Notes: generated by a model from the letters alone, not told the origin. Numbered from the stretch's first letter, positions 1-10,513 are shown. The stretch: DNA of 64,000 nucleotides from CAVORD01 sp963698535 (GCA_963698535.1 CAVORD010000001.1:1116001-1180000); one strand, 5' to 3'. Program-made: numbers and translations.

Positions 1-2
1 CC

Positions 3-1391
3 ACCAAATATATTGAAAGTGAACTTGAGAGAATAGGTATAACGAAGGTCCCCGGTATGAGCTCCTATTTCCAAAGTATCGATCTGGTGAGCACCAAGAC
101 TATCCAATCGGAAACCTATCTTTCAATTAATGATATGGCAGGAGTACCAATTTTCAAAACTGACTCCATACTTGTTGTATCGTCCGATCCACAACCATTT
201 AATATTACCGATTCTGTAGTCTTTGTTGGTTACGGGATAACCGACTCAAGGAAGGGCTATGACGATTATGCAGGTATGAATGTAAAAGACCAGGGGGTAT
301 TGTTTATGTCGAGGAGTCCATGGGATGCGTCACAAGGACCGGGAGGAAAATCTTCTATCCTTAATATGGCCGAGAATATTAAAATAGCTTCAGCCCTTGG
401 ACGCGGAACATCAATAATATTCTATGTTCTCGATCCGGGTCATGAGTTGTCCAGTCTGTATGAGGCAGGAATAGACAAGTACCTGAATGAGTCGACCGCT
501 CTTAAAAACGGAGCAAAATCACCTATGAAGTTCAATCTTGTGATCCTTACCCGTTATACTGCTACTAAAATGATGGAGGCAGCAGGTAAAGATCTCAACT
601 CAATTGCCAGGGAAATAAACTCAAGCACCAAACCAGGTTCCGGACTCATTGAAGGCATTACTGTTTCAGTAAACTATGCTGTCGAAAAACGTGACCTGAC
701 TGCCTCGAATGTAATCGGGTATATTGAGGGAAAGGATAAGAAGCTGAAAGAGAGCTATATTGTTTACACTGCTCACCTTGACCATATTGGGAGGGATGGT
801 AAGGGTGGTATCTATAACGGAGCAGATGATAATGGCTCAGGCACTGTTGCATTACTTGAAATTGCCGAGGCCTTCAGGGAAAAAGATTCCAGACCATCGC
901 GCTCAGTAATTTTCGTCTGGACTGCGGCAGAGGAGATGGGCCTTTTCGGTGCCAATGAATTTGTCACCAATCCACCTGTTCCCTTATCCAGTATCTTTGC
1001 CGAGATCAATCTTGATATGATAGGAAGGACGATAAACGAGTCAGATACAATTCATGAGTCGGGTGAAAAGATATCCGTTACTGATAATGACGGGATAGTC
1101 CTCTATTACTCTTCCAAAAAAGCAGATTTCGTTGATGTATTCCGTGAGGTATCGCCACAAGCAGGTTTAAAAATTACCGAAGATGTGGATGGACCACTTT
1201 TCCCGAGAAGTGACCATATTGCTTTTCACAGTAAAGGGATACCCTCCTATTTCCTGTCGTCGGGACTGCATGCTGATTACCATACTGTTAGGGACAAACT
1301 GGATATGATCGATTACCATAAGATCGAAATGGCTGCCAGACTGGCATTTCTTGCCGGTCTTAAGATTTCGCAGGTACCACCCGGAAAGTAG
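3..1391 (+). CDS. M28 family zinc aminopeptidase, 5'-partial
   Basis: The reading frame is open to the left edge, so the N-terminus lies outside the window; the first in-frame ATG (57) is internal to the family domain. This is an M28-type metallopeptidase. The metal-site signatures are visible in order: AHLDHIG then GADDNGSG (first His and bridging Asp), WTAAEEMGLFG (catalytic and metal Glu pair), NLDMIGR (Asp) and a late YHTVRDK His. Members are usually secreted or periplasmic in Bacteroidota and trim peptides from their N-terminus. A PA-like insert probably precedes the catalytic part, since about 230 residues lie before the first metal ligand. Function is from family knowledge; exact substrate cannot be told. 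Confidence 0.9.
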   Translation, partial: TKYIESELERIGITKVPGMSSYFQSIDLVSTKTIQSETYLSINDMAGVPIFKTDSILVVSSDPQPFNITDSVVFVGYGITDSRKGYDDYAGMNVKDQGVLFMSRSPWDASQGPGGKSSILNMAENIKIASALGRGTSIIFYVLDPGHELSSLYEAGIDKYLNESTALKNGAKSPMKFNLVILTRYTATKMMEAAGKDLNSIAREINSSTKPGSGLIEGITVSVNYAVEKRDLTASNVIGYIEGKDKKLKESYIVYTAHLDHIGRDGKGGIYNGADDNGSGTVALLEIAEAFREKDSRPSRSVIFVWTAAEEMGLFGANEFVTNPPVPLSSIFAEINLDMIGRTINESDTIHESGEKISVTDNDGIVLYYSSKKADFVDVFREVSPQAGLKITEDVDGPLFPRSDHIAFHSKGIPSYFLSSGLHADYHTVRDKLDMIDYHKIEMAARLAFLAGLKISQVPPGK

Positions 1392-1398
1392 AATGAAA

Positions 1399-1430
1399 TT
1401 TACTTTCATAGGCCCAACTTCTTATATTTG
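1399..1430 (+). promoter_or_regulatory. Putative Bacteroidota promoter for the YgjP-like gene
   Basis: TATATTTG at 1423-1430 matches the Bacteroidota -7 element TAnnTTTG exactly. A TTTA at 1399-1402, 20 bases upstream, resembles the -33 TTTG. The gene starts 19 bases downstream of the -7 box. Pattern match only. Confidence 0.5.
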
Positions 1431-1449
1431 CATTTGAAAAACAGATGAG

Positions 1450-2157
1450 ATGACGGAGTCAGGCAGTGAGATACCTATTGAGATAATCAGATCGAGGCGA
1501 AGGAGTATAAGCATCCGTATAACTGCAGGTTCAAAGGTAATAGTAAGAGCCCCCCTCTATCTTTCGGAAAGAAAGATCCTGGCCTTTGTGACAGAAAAAA
1601 AGGGCTGGATAGAAAAACATCTGAATTCGGCTGGTCTCCGGAACAATAAGGCAACTGTAGTTGAGTACAGGAACGGGTCTGCACTGCCTTGGGGCGGGCG
1701 AATGATCCCTCTGGCTGTTGAGCCGGGCAGAAAGGGATCCATGGTTTTGTCCGACAATCTCTTTATCATCTTTGCAAAAGATCCTGATGATATATCTGCA
1801 AACAGGAAAACGGCAGAAAAATGGTATAAAACGGAGGCACTAAAAAGTATTGAAGGAAGGCTAAATGAGAAGCTCACGGAACTTTCACCATATGGGTTCA
1901 GGGTCAGCCACCTAACGGTAAGAAGGATGAAGAGCAGATGGGGTAGCTGCAGCAGCACCGGGAAGATAACCCTCAATTCAATGCTTGTGCTGTTACCACC
2001 GGAGTGCCTCGACTATGTAATAGTGCATGAATTATGTCACCTTCTCCACAGGAATCACGGCAAGCAGTTTTACGAACTTCTGGAAGAAATTGTTCCTGAT
2101 TACAAAAAAGTAAGAAAAACATTGAAAGAGTGGCAATGGATACTGACAGCGGTCTAA
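1450..2157 (+). CDS. YgjP-like (M48-type) metallopeptidase
   Basis: A 235-residue cytoplasmic protein without signal peptide. The C-terminal third carries a zinc HExxH motif, VIVHELCHLLHRNHGKQFY, followed by a short helix and a Trp-rich end, the layout of the YgjP-like/DUF45 family. The N-terminal half contains the conserved RSRRRSISIRI strand and an RRMKSRWGSCSS segment just before the zinc helix, both family hallmarks. Its physiological role is poorly known; in some genomes it sits near restriction systems, but here it stands alone between a peptidase gene and a histidine kinase. ATG at 1450 is preceded by a good -7 promoter box. Confidence 0.85.
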   Translation: MTESGSEIPIEIIRSRRRSISIRITAGSKVIVRAPLYLSERKILAFVTEKKGWIEKHLNSAGLRNNKATVVEYRNGSALPWGGRMIPLAVEPGRKGSMVLSDNLFIIFAKDPDDISANRKTAEKWYKTEALKSIEGRLNEKLTELSPYGFRVSHLTVRRMKSRWGSCSSTGKITLNSMLVLLPPECLDYVIVHELCHLLHRNHGKQFYELLEEIVPDYKKVRKTLKEWQWILTAV

Positions 2158-2159
2158 TG

Positions 2160-2221
2160 TTTTAGCGAACAGGGGCGCACAAGGTAAAAATGTTCTGTTA
2201 ATGCCCTGAGGTTTGCTAAAA
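2160..2221. terminator. Inverted repeat between convergent genes, probable bidirectional terminator
   Basis: TTTTAGC at 2160-2166 pairs with GCTAAAA at 2215-2221, and further short pairing (AGGG with CCCT) lies inside. It fills the gap between the convergent YgjP-like gene and the histidine kinase, with A/T runs at both edges. Confidence 0.5.
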
Positions 2222-2223
2222 TT

Positions 2224-4128
2224 CTATTTTACCGACAGTGGCAGAATGACGGTGAATTTTGTCCCAACACCCAGTGTACTTTCTATTGTAATATTACCCC
2301 CAACCATATTCGCATACGATTTGGAGATGGCCAGACCAAGACCTGTCCCACCATATTTTTTTGCACTCGATAATTCCGCCTGCCGGAATCGGTCAAATAC
2401 CGATTCTGTCTGATCGGCGCTGATCCCAATGCCAGTATCACTGACTATAAGGTTAAGCTGACCATCCTTTAAGGTGGAGATCACTTCTACCTTACCATTT
2501 TCAGTGAACTTAATTCCATTTGAGATAAGGTTAATCAGTATCTGTCTGACTTTCGCCATATCGGAATGTAATACCACTCCTGACTGTATCATCGGTTTTC
2601 GATAGGAAAGTAAGGCCTTTACTTTCAGCAAGAATTTTCATTAGTGACACTACCTCTGAAATAACTTCATTCACAAGGAATGATTCCAGAAATACCTTCT
2701 CTACTCCTGCCTCTATTTTGGAGATATCTATTATTGAGTTAATAATTGTAAGAAGATTGTTGGCTGAATTGTTGACAATCTCCATATACTTTAGTCTGGT
2801 CCTGTAATCGAGATCGTCACCTTTAAGCAGATCCAGGAATCCTAGTATCCCATTCATCGGGGTTCTTATCTCATGGCTCATATTAGCCAGAAATGCCGAT
2901 TTAAGCTTATCGCTCTCTTCAGCTTTTTGCATTGCTTTATTCAGCTCTTCTATCGACCTGGTCCTCTCTGTAATATCGTTTAGGATTATCAGGTTATCAT
3001 CCCCTATCCTCGATACAAGGAATTCTATTACCATTACCTCGCCGCGCTTATTGACCACATTATAGTATCTGAGGCAACATATCATATTCATCTTTCCCCA
3101 TACTTGTCAACAGCCTGTTCCAGTTTTCTCTTACCTCTTCTCTGTAAACCGGATCGGGGTATGCCAGTGGCCACCAGTTAACGATCTCAGGAATATCTTC
3201 CAATGTATAGCCCAATGAGTCGGTAAATTTCCTGTTTAGTGCAAGCATTTTGCCGTTTGCACTGTATAAGGGCCATGGCCACCGGTGATTTTTCAAATAT
3301 TGCTATGAAACGTTCCCGGCTTTCGTATCTCTCCTTTTCGATTTTCCTTCTGGCCGTGAGGTCCATTATCACACCTTCAAGAGCAAGTACATTACCCTCT
3401 GCATCGTAAACAGCCTTACCCTGTTCCCATACCCATTTCTCTTCTCCATCCTTAGTAATAATAGGGTATTCAACCTTTGTGGGCAATCCCTTTTTAATAT
3501 TGACTGTCCATTCATTAAAAAGATACTCCCTGTAATCGGGATGAATAATATCTGAGAAGGAGACCACCCTGTTTTCTATAAAATCGTTAGGATCATAGCC
3601 TGTAAGATCTTTGCAACCATCGCTTACGAAATGCATTGTCCAGCTACGGTCGTATCCGCTGCTGTAAACCATTCCCGGTAAATTGCTTAGCAGGTTTTCG
3701 TACCTTCTTTTTGTTACCAGCAGCTCTTCCTCTTCATGCTTTCTTCTAATCACTGGTCTGAATATTACCAGCATCTCTGAAGATTTCTGGTTTTTGGGTA
3801 ATCCAGCAATGGAGATATCGAACCACCCCTCATGCCTGTTAGGAAATTTGCAATAGAGCTCAAGAGAGTCAACTAAAGATCCTTCACTAATATGCTTGTT
3901 CAGAACTTCTTCCGATCCCTTATCACTAAAGGTAACTAAACCTATAAGTCGTGATTCCTTAAGTTCTTCTTCTTTTATTCCGGTAAGCTGTTCTGCCTTT
4001 TCGTTACAACAGAGTATCAAACCGCCCCTGTCTACACTGAAGGCGACATGGGGTATACTATTGCACATATCCCTTGATATTGAAATATCCCTTCCTCCCA
4101 ACTGATCCTTATCCGTCATTTCTGTCAA
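2224..4128 (-). CDS. Multi-PAS sensor histidine kinase, frame broken three times
   Basis: Four overlapping frames (4128-3187, 3296-3060, 3091-2531, 2631-2224) join into one protein of about 634 residues. In order: an N-terminal PAS domain (HVAFSVDRGG), a second PAS with PAC segment (NLPGMVYSSG), a third PAS, a HisKA helix with the phosphoacceptor NMSHEIRTPMNGI, and an HATPase_c domain with the N box (NLISNGIKF), DTGIG and GGTGLGLAI. There is no membrane segment, so it should sense in the cytoplasm. No response regulator is adjacent. Each break near 3270, 3080 and 2590 is explained by one extra base. It could be a true pseudogene, but similar breaks in essential genes of this window point to sequence error. 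Confidence 0.8.
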
Positions 4129-4153
4129 TACAGCTACAATTTAATAGATGGAA

Positions 4154-4161
4154 CAAAGATA
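4154..4161 (-). promoter_or_regulatory. Possible -7 box for the PAS histidine kinase
   Basis: On the minus strand this reads TATCTTTG, an exact TAnnTTTG match, 26 bases before the kinase start at 4128. No convincing -33 element was found, and it lies in the 47-base gap behind the SpoIIE gene. Confidence 0.3.
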
Positions 4162-4175
4162 TAATAATAACCCTA

Positions 4176-7100
4176 TTATACCTTAACACACATAATTGTG
4201 ACATCATCTATCTGGCCAAGAGAGCCTTTCCAGATTTCAAATGAACTCTCCAGTTTTAACTTCTGCTCTTTCAGGGGCAGGGATGAAACTTCAAGTATAA
4301 GAGACTTGATTCTTGCCTTTTTGAACTTGCCTTTATTATTCTCTCCAAACTGATCGGCAAAACCGTCAGACAAAAGGTAAACAAGGTCGCCTTTGACCAG
4401 CTTAACGACATAGCTTGTGAATGGCAGCTCCTCTCCATGAAATATTCCTATTGGCATCCTGTCGGCCTTAAACTCTGTCAGTTTTCCGTTTCTTACAATA
4501 TAGAGGGAGTTGTAAGCACCTGAATACTCAAGTTGGTTTCTTGTACTGTTGAAGATACACATGGTCATATCCATACCATCGGCGGCTTCCCCAGGTTTAC
4601 CTGTCTGGTTAAGCGATCTTTTGATCTTCTCCCTTAGCAATGTGAGTATATCGCCTGCCTCTATACACTTTGCATCATTAATTATTTCATTCAGGGCCGA
4701 AATGCCCAGGAGACTCATAAATGCCCCTGGAACGCCATGCCCTGTGCAATCGGATACTGCAAGATATGTTCTCTTATTATCCTCGGCCAGCCAGTAAAAA
4801 TCACCGCTAACAATATCCCTTGGCTTGAAAAGGACAAAATGGTCAGGGAAAGTCTTATTGAGAATGTTTTGGGCCGGCAGCATTGCTTCCTGTATTCGCC
4901 TTGCATACTCAATACTGGATGTTATCTCTTCTTTTTGCGACTCGATCTCAGCAGTCCTCTCCTTTACCTTCTGTTCGAGTATCCTTTTATCATGCAGCAA
5001 TTTGCCCTCCCTGAGTCGGATAAACCCCCATAAACCGGTTATTGTGGCGACGGCAATGATTACATAGAATGGAATAGATCTTGTAAAAGGGGGCTTAATT
5101 GTTACCCTCTGAATCCTGGGCTCTCCAATCCGGCCATAGAAATCCTTAGCCCTAATACTTATGTTATAGGAACCAGGTGAGAGCAGAAGGGCTACCTCAG
5201 GATCATTACTCCACTTCGACCATTCATCCATTTGATTTTCTATAATATACTGGTATTGCATACCACTCTGAAAAGAGTAATATGGAGCGACGGCCCTGAT
5301 ATAAACTGCGCCATCACCCTGATCAAAATAGGTATCGAAAAGCTCAAAAAGTTGTCCGGATTCGTCGGCTATACCTGCAAAATGTAATTTTGGACCCTCT
5401 GAACTATTGTCACTTGTCTGTCCTCCGATACGGAGCAGCCGATTTTGGGAATCGACAACCCATAAATTATTGCCTTCAACCCTTATTGAATTCAAATCAC
5501 CTGACAGACCAAGCAGGGAGGTCATCCTGTCAAGGCCTTCAACGTCACCTCCAAATCGGTAACCCGCCTTTGACTTGAACCAGGGATTTTTCGCCCTCGA
5601 CAAGATAAAACTGAAACCGTTATCTATATTATACAGTTCCGGCAGGTAGGGATAAATATCGGGAAGACCGGGCTTCAGATAGAATGCGCCCGATTCCATT
5701 AACAGGAATATTGTATCGCCCGACTGGCCAATGAAATACCTCTGAGGAAAATCGGTTTCCACATTAAAAGTATCGACCATAAGGTAGTTGTTCCTATTGC
5801 TTATCCTCAAAGCCACATCGTCTGAGCCGAGCCACAAATAGCCTTTTGCTTCCAGAATGCTATATACCGGCATATTAACCTTTGCTACCGGTTCCTCAAC
5901 AATCCATCCATTGTTATAGGTTATGGTTTTATAACCGGAGTTGGTTGCAGCATAATATTTATCCGGGGTTGAGGATGCAATAATATCGTTTATATATGAA
6001 TCCTTTATTATCTGAAGGGCTGCTCCGTTTTCAATGCAGTAGAGGCCCCCGTTTGTTGCTACCAGGATCCCTTCGGGTGAAGGAATCAGGTTCCTTGCCT
6101 TCTCATCAAGATCTTTAACTTTCTCGAAGAGATAACGAATTCCCATCAGAGTTGTAACCTTACGGCTCTCAAACTGTGGCTGCACAACCCTTCGCTTAGC
6201 AGAGCTGCCTTTACCTGAAGATTCATCTTTTTTTTCAGGCTGTTCAGCTGACTGCTTTTCTGCCGCCTCTGATTCCGGGGATACCTTCTTTCCGAATAAT
6301 TTGTTGAAAATTGTTTGTCTTGATCTCTTCTCTCCTGCTTCCTGCTGTGAAAAATCGGCCTTGGTGGATACGATCTCAGGTGTTTGATCCATCTCCCTTG
6401 ATTGCCGGCTTACCTCCACCCTGACATATGACTCCTTGTAGTCCCTTATCTCCTTCATATAGAAAACACCCTCGCTGGTCGAAACATAGAGTTTACCCCC
6501 ATGCAGCAGAGTTGTATTAATATTTCCCTTCAACCCGGGATATATTCCGAAATTTCTCACAGGAATTGTAATGTCTGCCCTGGTCAGGCCGAAAGTGTGC
6601 GACATCCATAATCCTCCAAAATTATCGGTCCCAATCGAGAATATCTCATCATCCGGCAGTCCATTCTGGTAGTTGAGCAGGAATATGGGGCTTTTCAACT
6701 CCCTGCTATAGATCAGGGCTCCCCCGTTCAGTGTAGAGAAAGCATAAAGTGAATCATTTATTACCAATCCCTCCGAAAGGATGCTCCCTGCCAGGTACCC
6801 ATCGTCACCGGCATCGAAATCATAAAACTTAATCCCGTCGAACAGATATAACCGGCTATCGTTCAAACCAAGTAAAACAAGGTTTCTATTGTAAGGGAGT
6901 GAAAAGAGTACCTCTTTTTCAGCAGTAAGGTAACCGGTTACAATAGGGAATAATGTATCAGCCTCGATCCGGTGCAATCCAGAACCTGAAACGTTGACAT
7001 AAATTTTTGAAGGTCCTTTGAAAATACCGGTAAAGTGTTCTCCTTCAGGTGGAAGAAGAATGTTATCCTGATTATAATTGGAATTTGACAATTCGTAAAT

Positions 7101-7541
7101 AGCGTCGAGGCCATAAACAAAAAGGGATGAGTCAGTTACAATTATCCTTGTGAATACTGAAGGATGCAATGATGCCTCCAGAACTGATCTGTAACTATAA
7201 GCTCCCGTTCTGTCTTTCTCGAGGTATCCAAAATTATTATTGCCGGCAACATAAACACGTGAGGTAACCGGATGGGTGCGAAGGACAATTGGAATAAACG
7301 GAACTCTTATATTTTTCCAGTCATAGCCATTATACGACAGAATTCCCCGGCGGTTGGCAAAAAGCATAACATTATCAGCATCCTGTGCGACAGACCATAT
7401 TTGAGACTCTCTCCCCCCGGGTTCAGGATAATGTATCAACAAAGGATTGCCCTCCTGCCCGCTGACACTGATAATAAACAGTAACTGCAGGATATATACT
7501 GCGCAAAGAGAGGTCAGGATATTTGGTCGTCCGGGCGGCAT
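4176..7541 (-). CDS. Propeller/Y_Y_Y-domain membrane sensor with SpoIIE-type PP2C phosphatase
   Basis: An 1121-residue protein. Residues 1-28 form a signal peptide; about 30-745 hold two-component-regulator propeller repeats (IWSVAQDADN, EIFSIGTDNFGGLWMSH); a Y_Y_Y domain follows (YQYIIENQMDEWSKWS); then one membrane helix (FYVIIAVATITGLWGFI), a coiled coil, and a cytoplasmic SpoIIE/PP2C domain to the end. Phosphatase metal ligands are visible in GDFYW, VSDCTGHG, LSDGF and QIDDVT. The design couples a periplasmic signal to dephosphorylation of a protein such as an anti-sigma-factor antagonist; no such partner is encoded nearby. A highly charged Lys/Glu/Ser-rich insert of roughly 60 residues (around 400-460) interrupts the propeller. 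Confidence 0.9.
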   Translation of the reverse strand: MPPGRPNILTSLCAVYILQLLFIISVSGQEGNPLLIHYPEPGGRESQIWSVAQDADNVMLFANRRGILSYNGYDWKNIRVPFIPIVLRTHPVTSRVYVAGNNNFGYLEKDRTGAYSYRSVLEASLHPSVFTRIIVTDSSLFVYGLDAIYELSNSNYNQDNILLPPEGEHFTGIFKGPSKIYVNVSGSGLHRIEADTLFPIVTGYLTAEKEVLFSLPYNRNLVLLGLNDSRLYLFDGIKFYDFDAGDDGYLAGSILSEGLVINDSLYAFSTLNGGALIYSRELKSPIFLLNYQNGLPDDEIFSIGTDNFGGLWMSHTFGLTRADITIPVRNFGIYPGLKGNINTTLLHGGKLYVSTSEGVFYMKEIRDYKESYVRVEVSRQSREMDQTPEIVSTKADFSQQEAGEKRSRQTIFNKLFGKKVSPESEAAEKQSAEQPEKKDESSGKGSSAKRRVVQPQFESRKVTTLMGIRYLFEKVKDLDEKARNLIPSPEGILVATNGGLYCIENGAALQIIKDSYINDIIASSTPDKYYAATNSGYKTITYNNGWIVEEPVAKVNMPVYSILEAKGYLWLGSDDVALRISNRNNYLMVDTFNVETDFPQRYFIGQSGDTIFLLMESGAFYLKPGLPDIYPYLPELYNIDNGFSFILSRAKNPWFKSKAGYRFGGDVEGLDRMTSLLGLSGDLNSIRVEGNNLWVVDSQNRLLRIGGQTSDNSSEGPKLHFAGIADESGQLFELFDTYFDQGDGAVYIRAVAPYYSFQSGMQYQYIIENQMDEWSKWSNDPEVALLLSPGSYNISIRAKDFYGRIGEPRIQRVTIKPPFTRSIPFYVIIAVATITGLWGFIRLREGKLLHDKRILEQKVKERTAEIESQKEEITSSIEYARRIQEAMLPAQNILNKTFPDHFVLFKPRDIVSGDFYWLAEDNKRTYLAVSDCTGHGVPGAFMSLLGISALNEIINDAKCIEAGDILTLLREKIKRSLNQTGKPGEAADGMDMTMCIFNSTRNQLEYSGAYNSLYIVRNGKLTEFKADRMPIGIFHGEELPFTSYVVKLVKGDLVYLLSDGFADQFGENNKGKFKKARIKSLILEVSSLPLKEQKLKLESSFEIWKGSLGQIDDVTIMCVKV

Positions 7542-7674
7542 TTTTCAAATTCAATTACGGCACAATTTAAGCAAAATTGTTTTCATCAATAGATGTTTGA
7601 GAATCATGGCTGTCGATTTTTATTCCCCTTGTGTTAACTGATCTAATGTTATCTTTAAAAAAAATAGTTAAGAA

Positions 7675-8646
7675 ATGCTGATCCGTCTTTTTCTTGTACT
7701 AACATTGGTTCCCGGATGGAATATCAGAGGGAATAAATCTCTTGAAGTCAGTTTTTTAAGGCATCCGGAACTTACCAGTTACCTGAAGGAAGACAAAGAA
7801 GAGAAAAGGTTAACTGATTTTCGCGACAGTGAGGAGGTTCTCTCGATAAAACTCTATCAGCTTGATCTTATAAATGAGAGCCGGCGAAAGTATAAAGCAT
7901 CTGCCCTACGTCTGGATATACTGGCATCGCGTCTTGCCAACAAGAATGCAGCTGAAGCGTCAGCAAACCAATATATTTCGCACTGGAATCTAAAAGGGGA
8001 AAAGCCATATCATCGTTATGCTTTTGCCGGGGGCATGGACCACATTACAGAAAATATCTATTATGAGCAGGGGAGCAATGTCAGTGGTCCATATAAGCAG
8101 GATGTTACTGTTTTACTGAAAAACGGACATGGCTCATTCATGGCGGAGAAGCCTCCGTATGATGGTCATAAAAAGGCATGTATAGATAAAGGGCATACTC
8201 ATGTAGGTATCGGATATGCCATTGCAGGAGATGTCTTTTCATATTACGAAGAGTATGTGGCACGCTATCTCACCTTTATCGACGTACCTGACAATTTAAA
8301 GGTAAATGAATCATCTCTCATGATATTCAAGCCAATTAAGGAGGGTAAATTTCCATATTTCATGGTCATCTACCGCGATGATCTCCCTACACCCAAAAGC
8401 CCAAAAGAGCTTAACAAAACAGGAAGTTACAGTGACTTTACCACAGATAAAACCGGTACATTCCTACCCTGGGAACTTACAGGATTAAAAAGAAACGGAG
8501 AATACCGTATCCCGCTCAAATTTGAAAAGCCAGGGTTATATTACCTCATGGTTTACCTCAACGACAAGGAGATAGTTGAGCAGACAGGATATAACACCGC
8601 GGGTCTTTCGCCGGTTAGTGGTGTTGTAATAAGGGTAACAAAATAA
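7675..8646 (+). CDS. Secreted CAP (SCP/PR1-like) domain protein
   Basis: A 323-residue protein with a short hydrophobic N-terminus (LIRLFLVLTLVPGW) that may be a signal peptide. Residues about 60-200 match the CAP fold: a first helix LINESRRKYKASALRLDI, an internal NQYISHWN/HRYAFAGG segment, NIYYEQG, and the late HTHVGIGYAI with the conserved His. The C-terminal 100 residues form a beta-rich tail. In bacteria such proteins are exported and often of unknown activity. Upstream lies the divergent SpoIIE sensor (133-base shared promoter region), downstream a convergent membrane gene only 4 bases away. Confidence 0.7.
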   Translation: MLIRLFLVLTLVPGWNIRGNKSLEVSFLRHPELTSYLKEDKEEKRLTDFRDSEEVLSIKLYQLDLINESRRKYKASALRLDILASRLANKNAAEASANQYISHWNLKGEKPYHRYAFAGGMDHITENIYYEQGSNVSGPYKQDVTVLLKNGHGSFMAEKPPYDGHKKACIDKGHTHVGIGYAIAGDVFSYYEEYVARYLTFIDVPDNLKVNESSLMIFKPIKEGKFPYFMVIYRDDLPTPKSPKELNKTGSYSDFTTDKTGTFLPWELTGLKRNGEYRIPLKFEKPGLYYLMVYLNDKEIVEQTGYNTAGLSPVSGVVIRVTK

Positions 8647-8650
8647 ATTC

Positions 8651-9889
8651 TCAGGAGTTACCGAAAAAGAGATAAGCTACCAGGATACTTGCAATTATCC
8701 CTGCAACATCGGCAATAATACCGCATGCCACTGCATGTCTGGTATTTTTTATACCTACTGCGCCGAAGTAAACAGCGATAATATAGAATGTTGTATCAGT
8801 TGATCCCTGCAAGGTGGATGTCAGCCGTCCAACAAAAGAGTCGGCTCCATGAGTCGTCATAGCATCTATCATAAGTCCTCTGGCACCACTACCGCTCAAA
8901 GGTTTCATAAAGGCAGTGGGCAGTCCCTCAACAAATCTGGTATCAAACCCCATCCATGCAAAAAGCTTTTCTATACCACTGATAATAAAATCCATGGCCC
9001 CCGATGCCCTGAAAACACCAATTGCAACGAGTATTGCAATAAGGAACGGTATTATTCGTATAGCAAGGTCAAATCCTTCCTTAGCCCCTTCAATGAAGGC
9101 ATCATAAACATTTACCTTCCTTAAAACAGCAAGCACAATAAATGAGATTATTATACTGAAGAGCAGGAAATTAGCAACGAAGGTAGAAACCGTTGTTATC
9201 TCATCTGCCTGAAGTCGCGAGAAATAGATAATCATTCCGGCTATCACCAGAGAAATACCGCCGAGATATGCAAGGACAACTTTATTGAAAAGATTAATCT
9301 TCTGCACAACACTAACAGCAATAATCCCTGCCATTGTACTGAAGAATGTTGAAATCAATATGGGAATAAAAATGTCGGAAGGGTTTGCAGCACCGAGCTG
9401 TGCACGATAAACCATTATACTAATTGGTATGATGGTTAATCCCGAGGTATTAAGGACAAGGAACATGATCTGGGCATTTGAGGCTTTGTCCTTCTCCGGA
9501 TTGACCTCCTGCATCTCCTTCATGGCTTTCAAACCCACAGGTGTAGCTGCGTTATCAAGTCCAAGCATATTGGCGGCAATATTCATCACAATTGAGCCAT
9601 ATGCCGGATGACCGGCCGGAAGGTCAGGGAAAATACGTCTGAACAGAGGTCCGATAGCCTTCGAAAGTATCTTTACTACCCCTCCCTTCTCACCTACTTT
9701 CATCAGTCCAAGCCAGAGGGTAAGTACGCCAGTCAATCCCAGTGAAACCTCAAATCCGGTTTTTGCATTGGAGAAGGTTGAAGATACCAGCTCTGAGAAA
9801 ATAGCTGTGTTTCCGAAGAAGATTAACTGAGCGAGGGCAAAAAGAAAGCCTATCAGAAAGAATGCGATCCAGATATAATTAAGTGCCAT
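8651..9889 (-). CDS. SpmA-SpmB-type fused membrane protein (nucleoside recognition/Gate domains)
   Basis: A 412-residue integral membrane protein. The N-terminal half resembles SpmA (WLGLMKVGEKGGVV, NMLGLDNAATPVGLKAM) and the C-terminal half SpmB (EGAKEGFDLAIRIIPFL, GSTDTTFYIIAVYFGAVG), each with a Gate domain. Firmicutes encode these as two spore-maturation proteins; in Bacteroidota, which do not sporulate, the fused form is standard and is assumed to be a transporter or pore of unknown substrate. No sporulation gene is nearby. Confidence 0.88.
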   Translation of the reverse strand: MALNYIWIAFFLIGFLFALAQLIFFGNTAIFSELVSSTFSNAKTGFEVSLGLTGVLTLWLGLMKVGEKGGVVKILSKAIGPLFRRIFPDLPAGHPAYGSIVMNIAANMLGLDNAATPVGLKAMKEMQEVNPEKDKASNAQIMFLVLNTSGLTIIPISIMVYRAQLGAANPSDIFIPILISTFFSTMAGIIAVSVVQKINLFNKVVLAYLGGISLVIAGMIIYFSRLQADEITTVSTFVANFLLFSIIISFIVLAVLRKVNVYDAFIEGAKEGFDLAIRIIPFLIAILVAIGVFRASGAMDFIISGIEKLFAWMGFDTRFVEGLPTAFMKPLSGSGARGLMIDAMTTHGADSFVGRLTSTLQGSTDTTFYIIAVYFGAVGIKNTRHAVACGIIADVAGIIASILVAYLFFGNS

Positions 9890-9971
9890 CGCTGATTATT
9901 TCAGGCGAATATAGACAATTATGAATGAAGCAGCAATAATGAATTGGAGTAACGAGACTCCGTCAATTACA

Positions 9972-10358
9972 TCAGATAGAGTCGATGACCCTTTTAAGTT
10001 TTTCACGTATGTCTCCTGCCAGGGATCCAAGTGCACTGTTATTTACGGCCATCATTGAAGCCTGAGGATCAACTGCAGCAACCTCCGTATGACCATTCTC
10101 CAGCTCTTGTAAAATAACGTTGCAAGGCAACATGATACCTATCTTGTCTTCCACAGAAATTGCCTTATAGGCTGTCTGAGGATGACAGGCACCAAGGATA
10201 ATATACCTTCTGAAATCGACTCCGAGCTTCTCCTTTAATTTCTCCTTCATATCAATTTCAGTTATAACCCCGAATCCTTCCTTCTTAAGTGCTTCTACCG
10301 TAAGAACCTTTGCTTCATCGAAACCAGCCGGAACTATTTTATCAAAATAATATTTCAT
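9972..10358 (-). CDS. DUF302 family protein
   Basis: A 128-residue soluble protein whose pattern fits DUF302: an N-terminal YYFDK strand, EALKKEGFGVITEIDM, ILGACHPQTAYKAI with the conserved Cys-His, and MLPCNVILQEL. Family members are thought to bind small ligands or metals, possibly with the CHP and PCN residues, but no activity is established. It stands alone, with 82 bases to the gene downstream and 155 bases to the one upstream. Confidence 0.85.
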   Translation of the reverse strand: MKYYFDKIVPAGFDEAKVLTVEALKKEGFGVITEIDMKEKLKEKLGVDFRRYIILGACHPQTAYKAISVEDKIGIMLPCNVILQELENGHTEVAAVDPQASMMAVNNSALGSLAGDIREKLKRVIDSI

Positions 10359-10513
10359 AATACAAAGATGAGTTATCTATTATTATACGTAATTCAGCCA
10401 CTTAAGTTCAGTTAAGGCTTCTCTTTTTTGACTCCTTTTTAAGAAAATCAACCTTTTTTGACATCAAGATAGTTCCCGAAATACTTTCACAACAACTTCC
10501 AGTAGGTCAGGGG

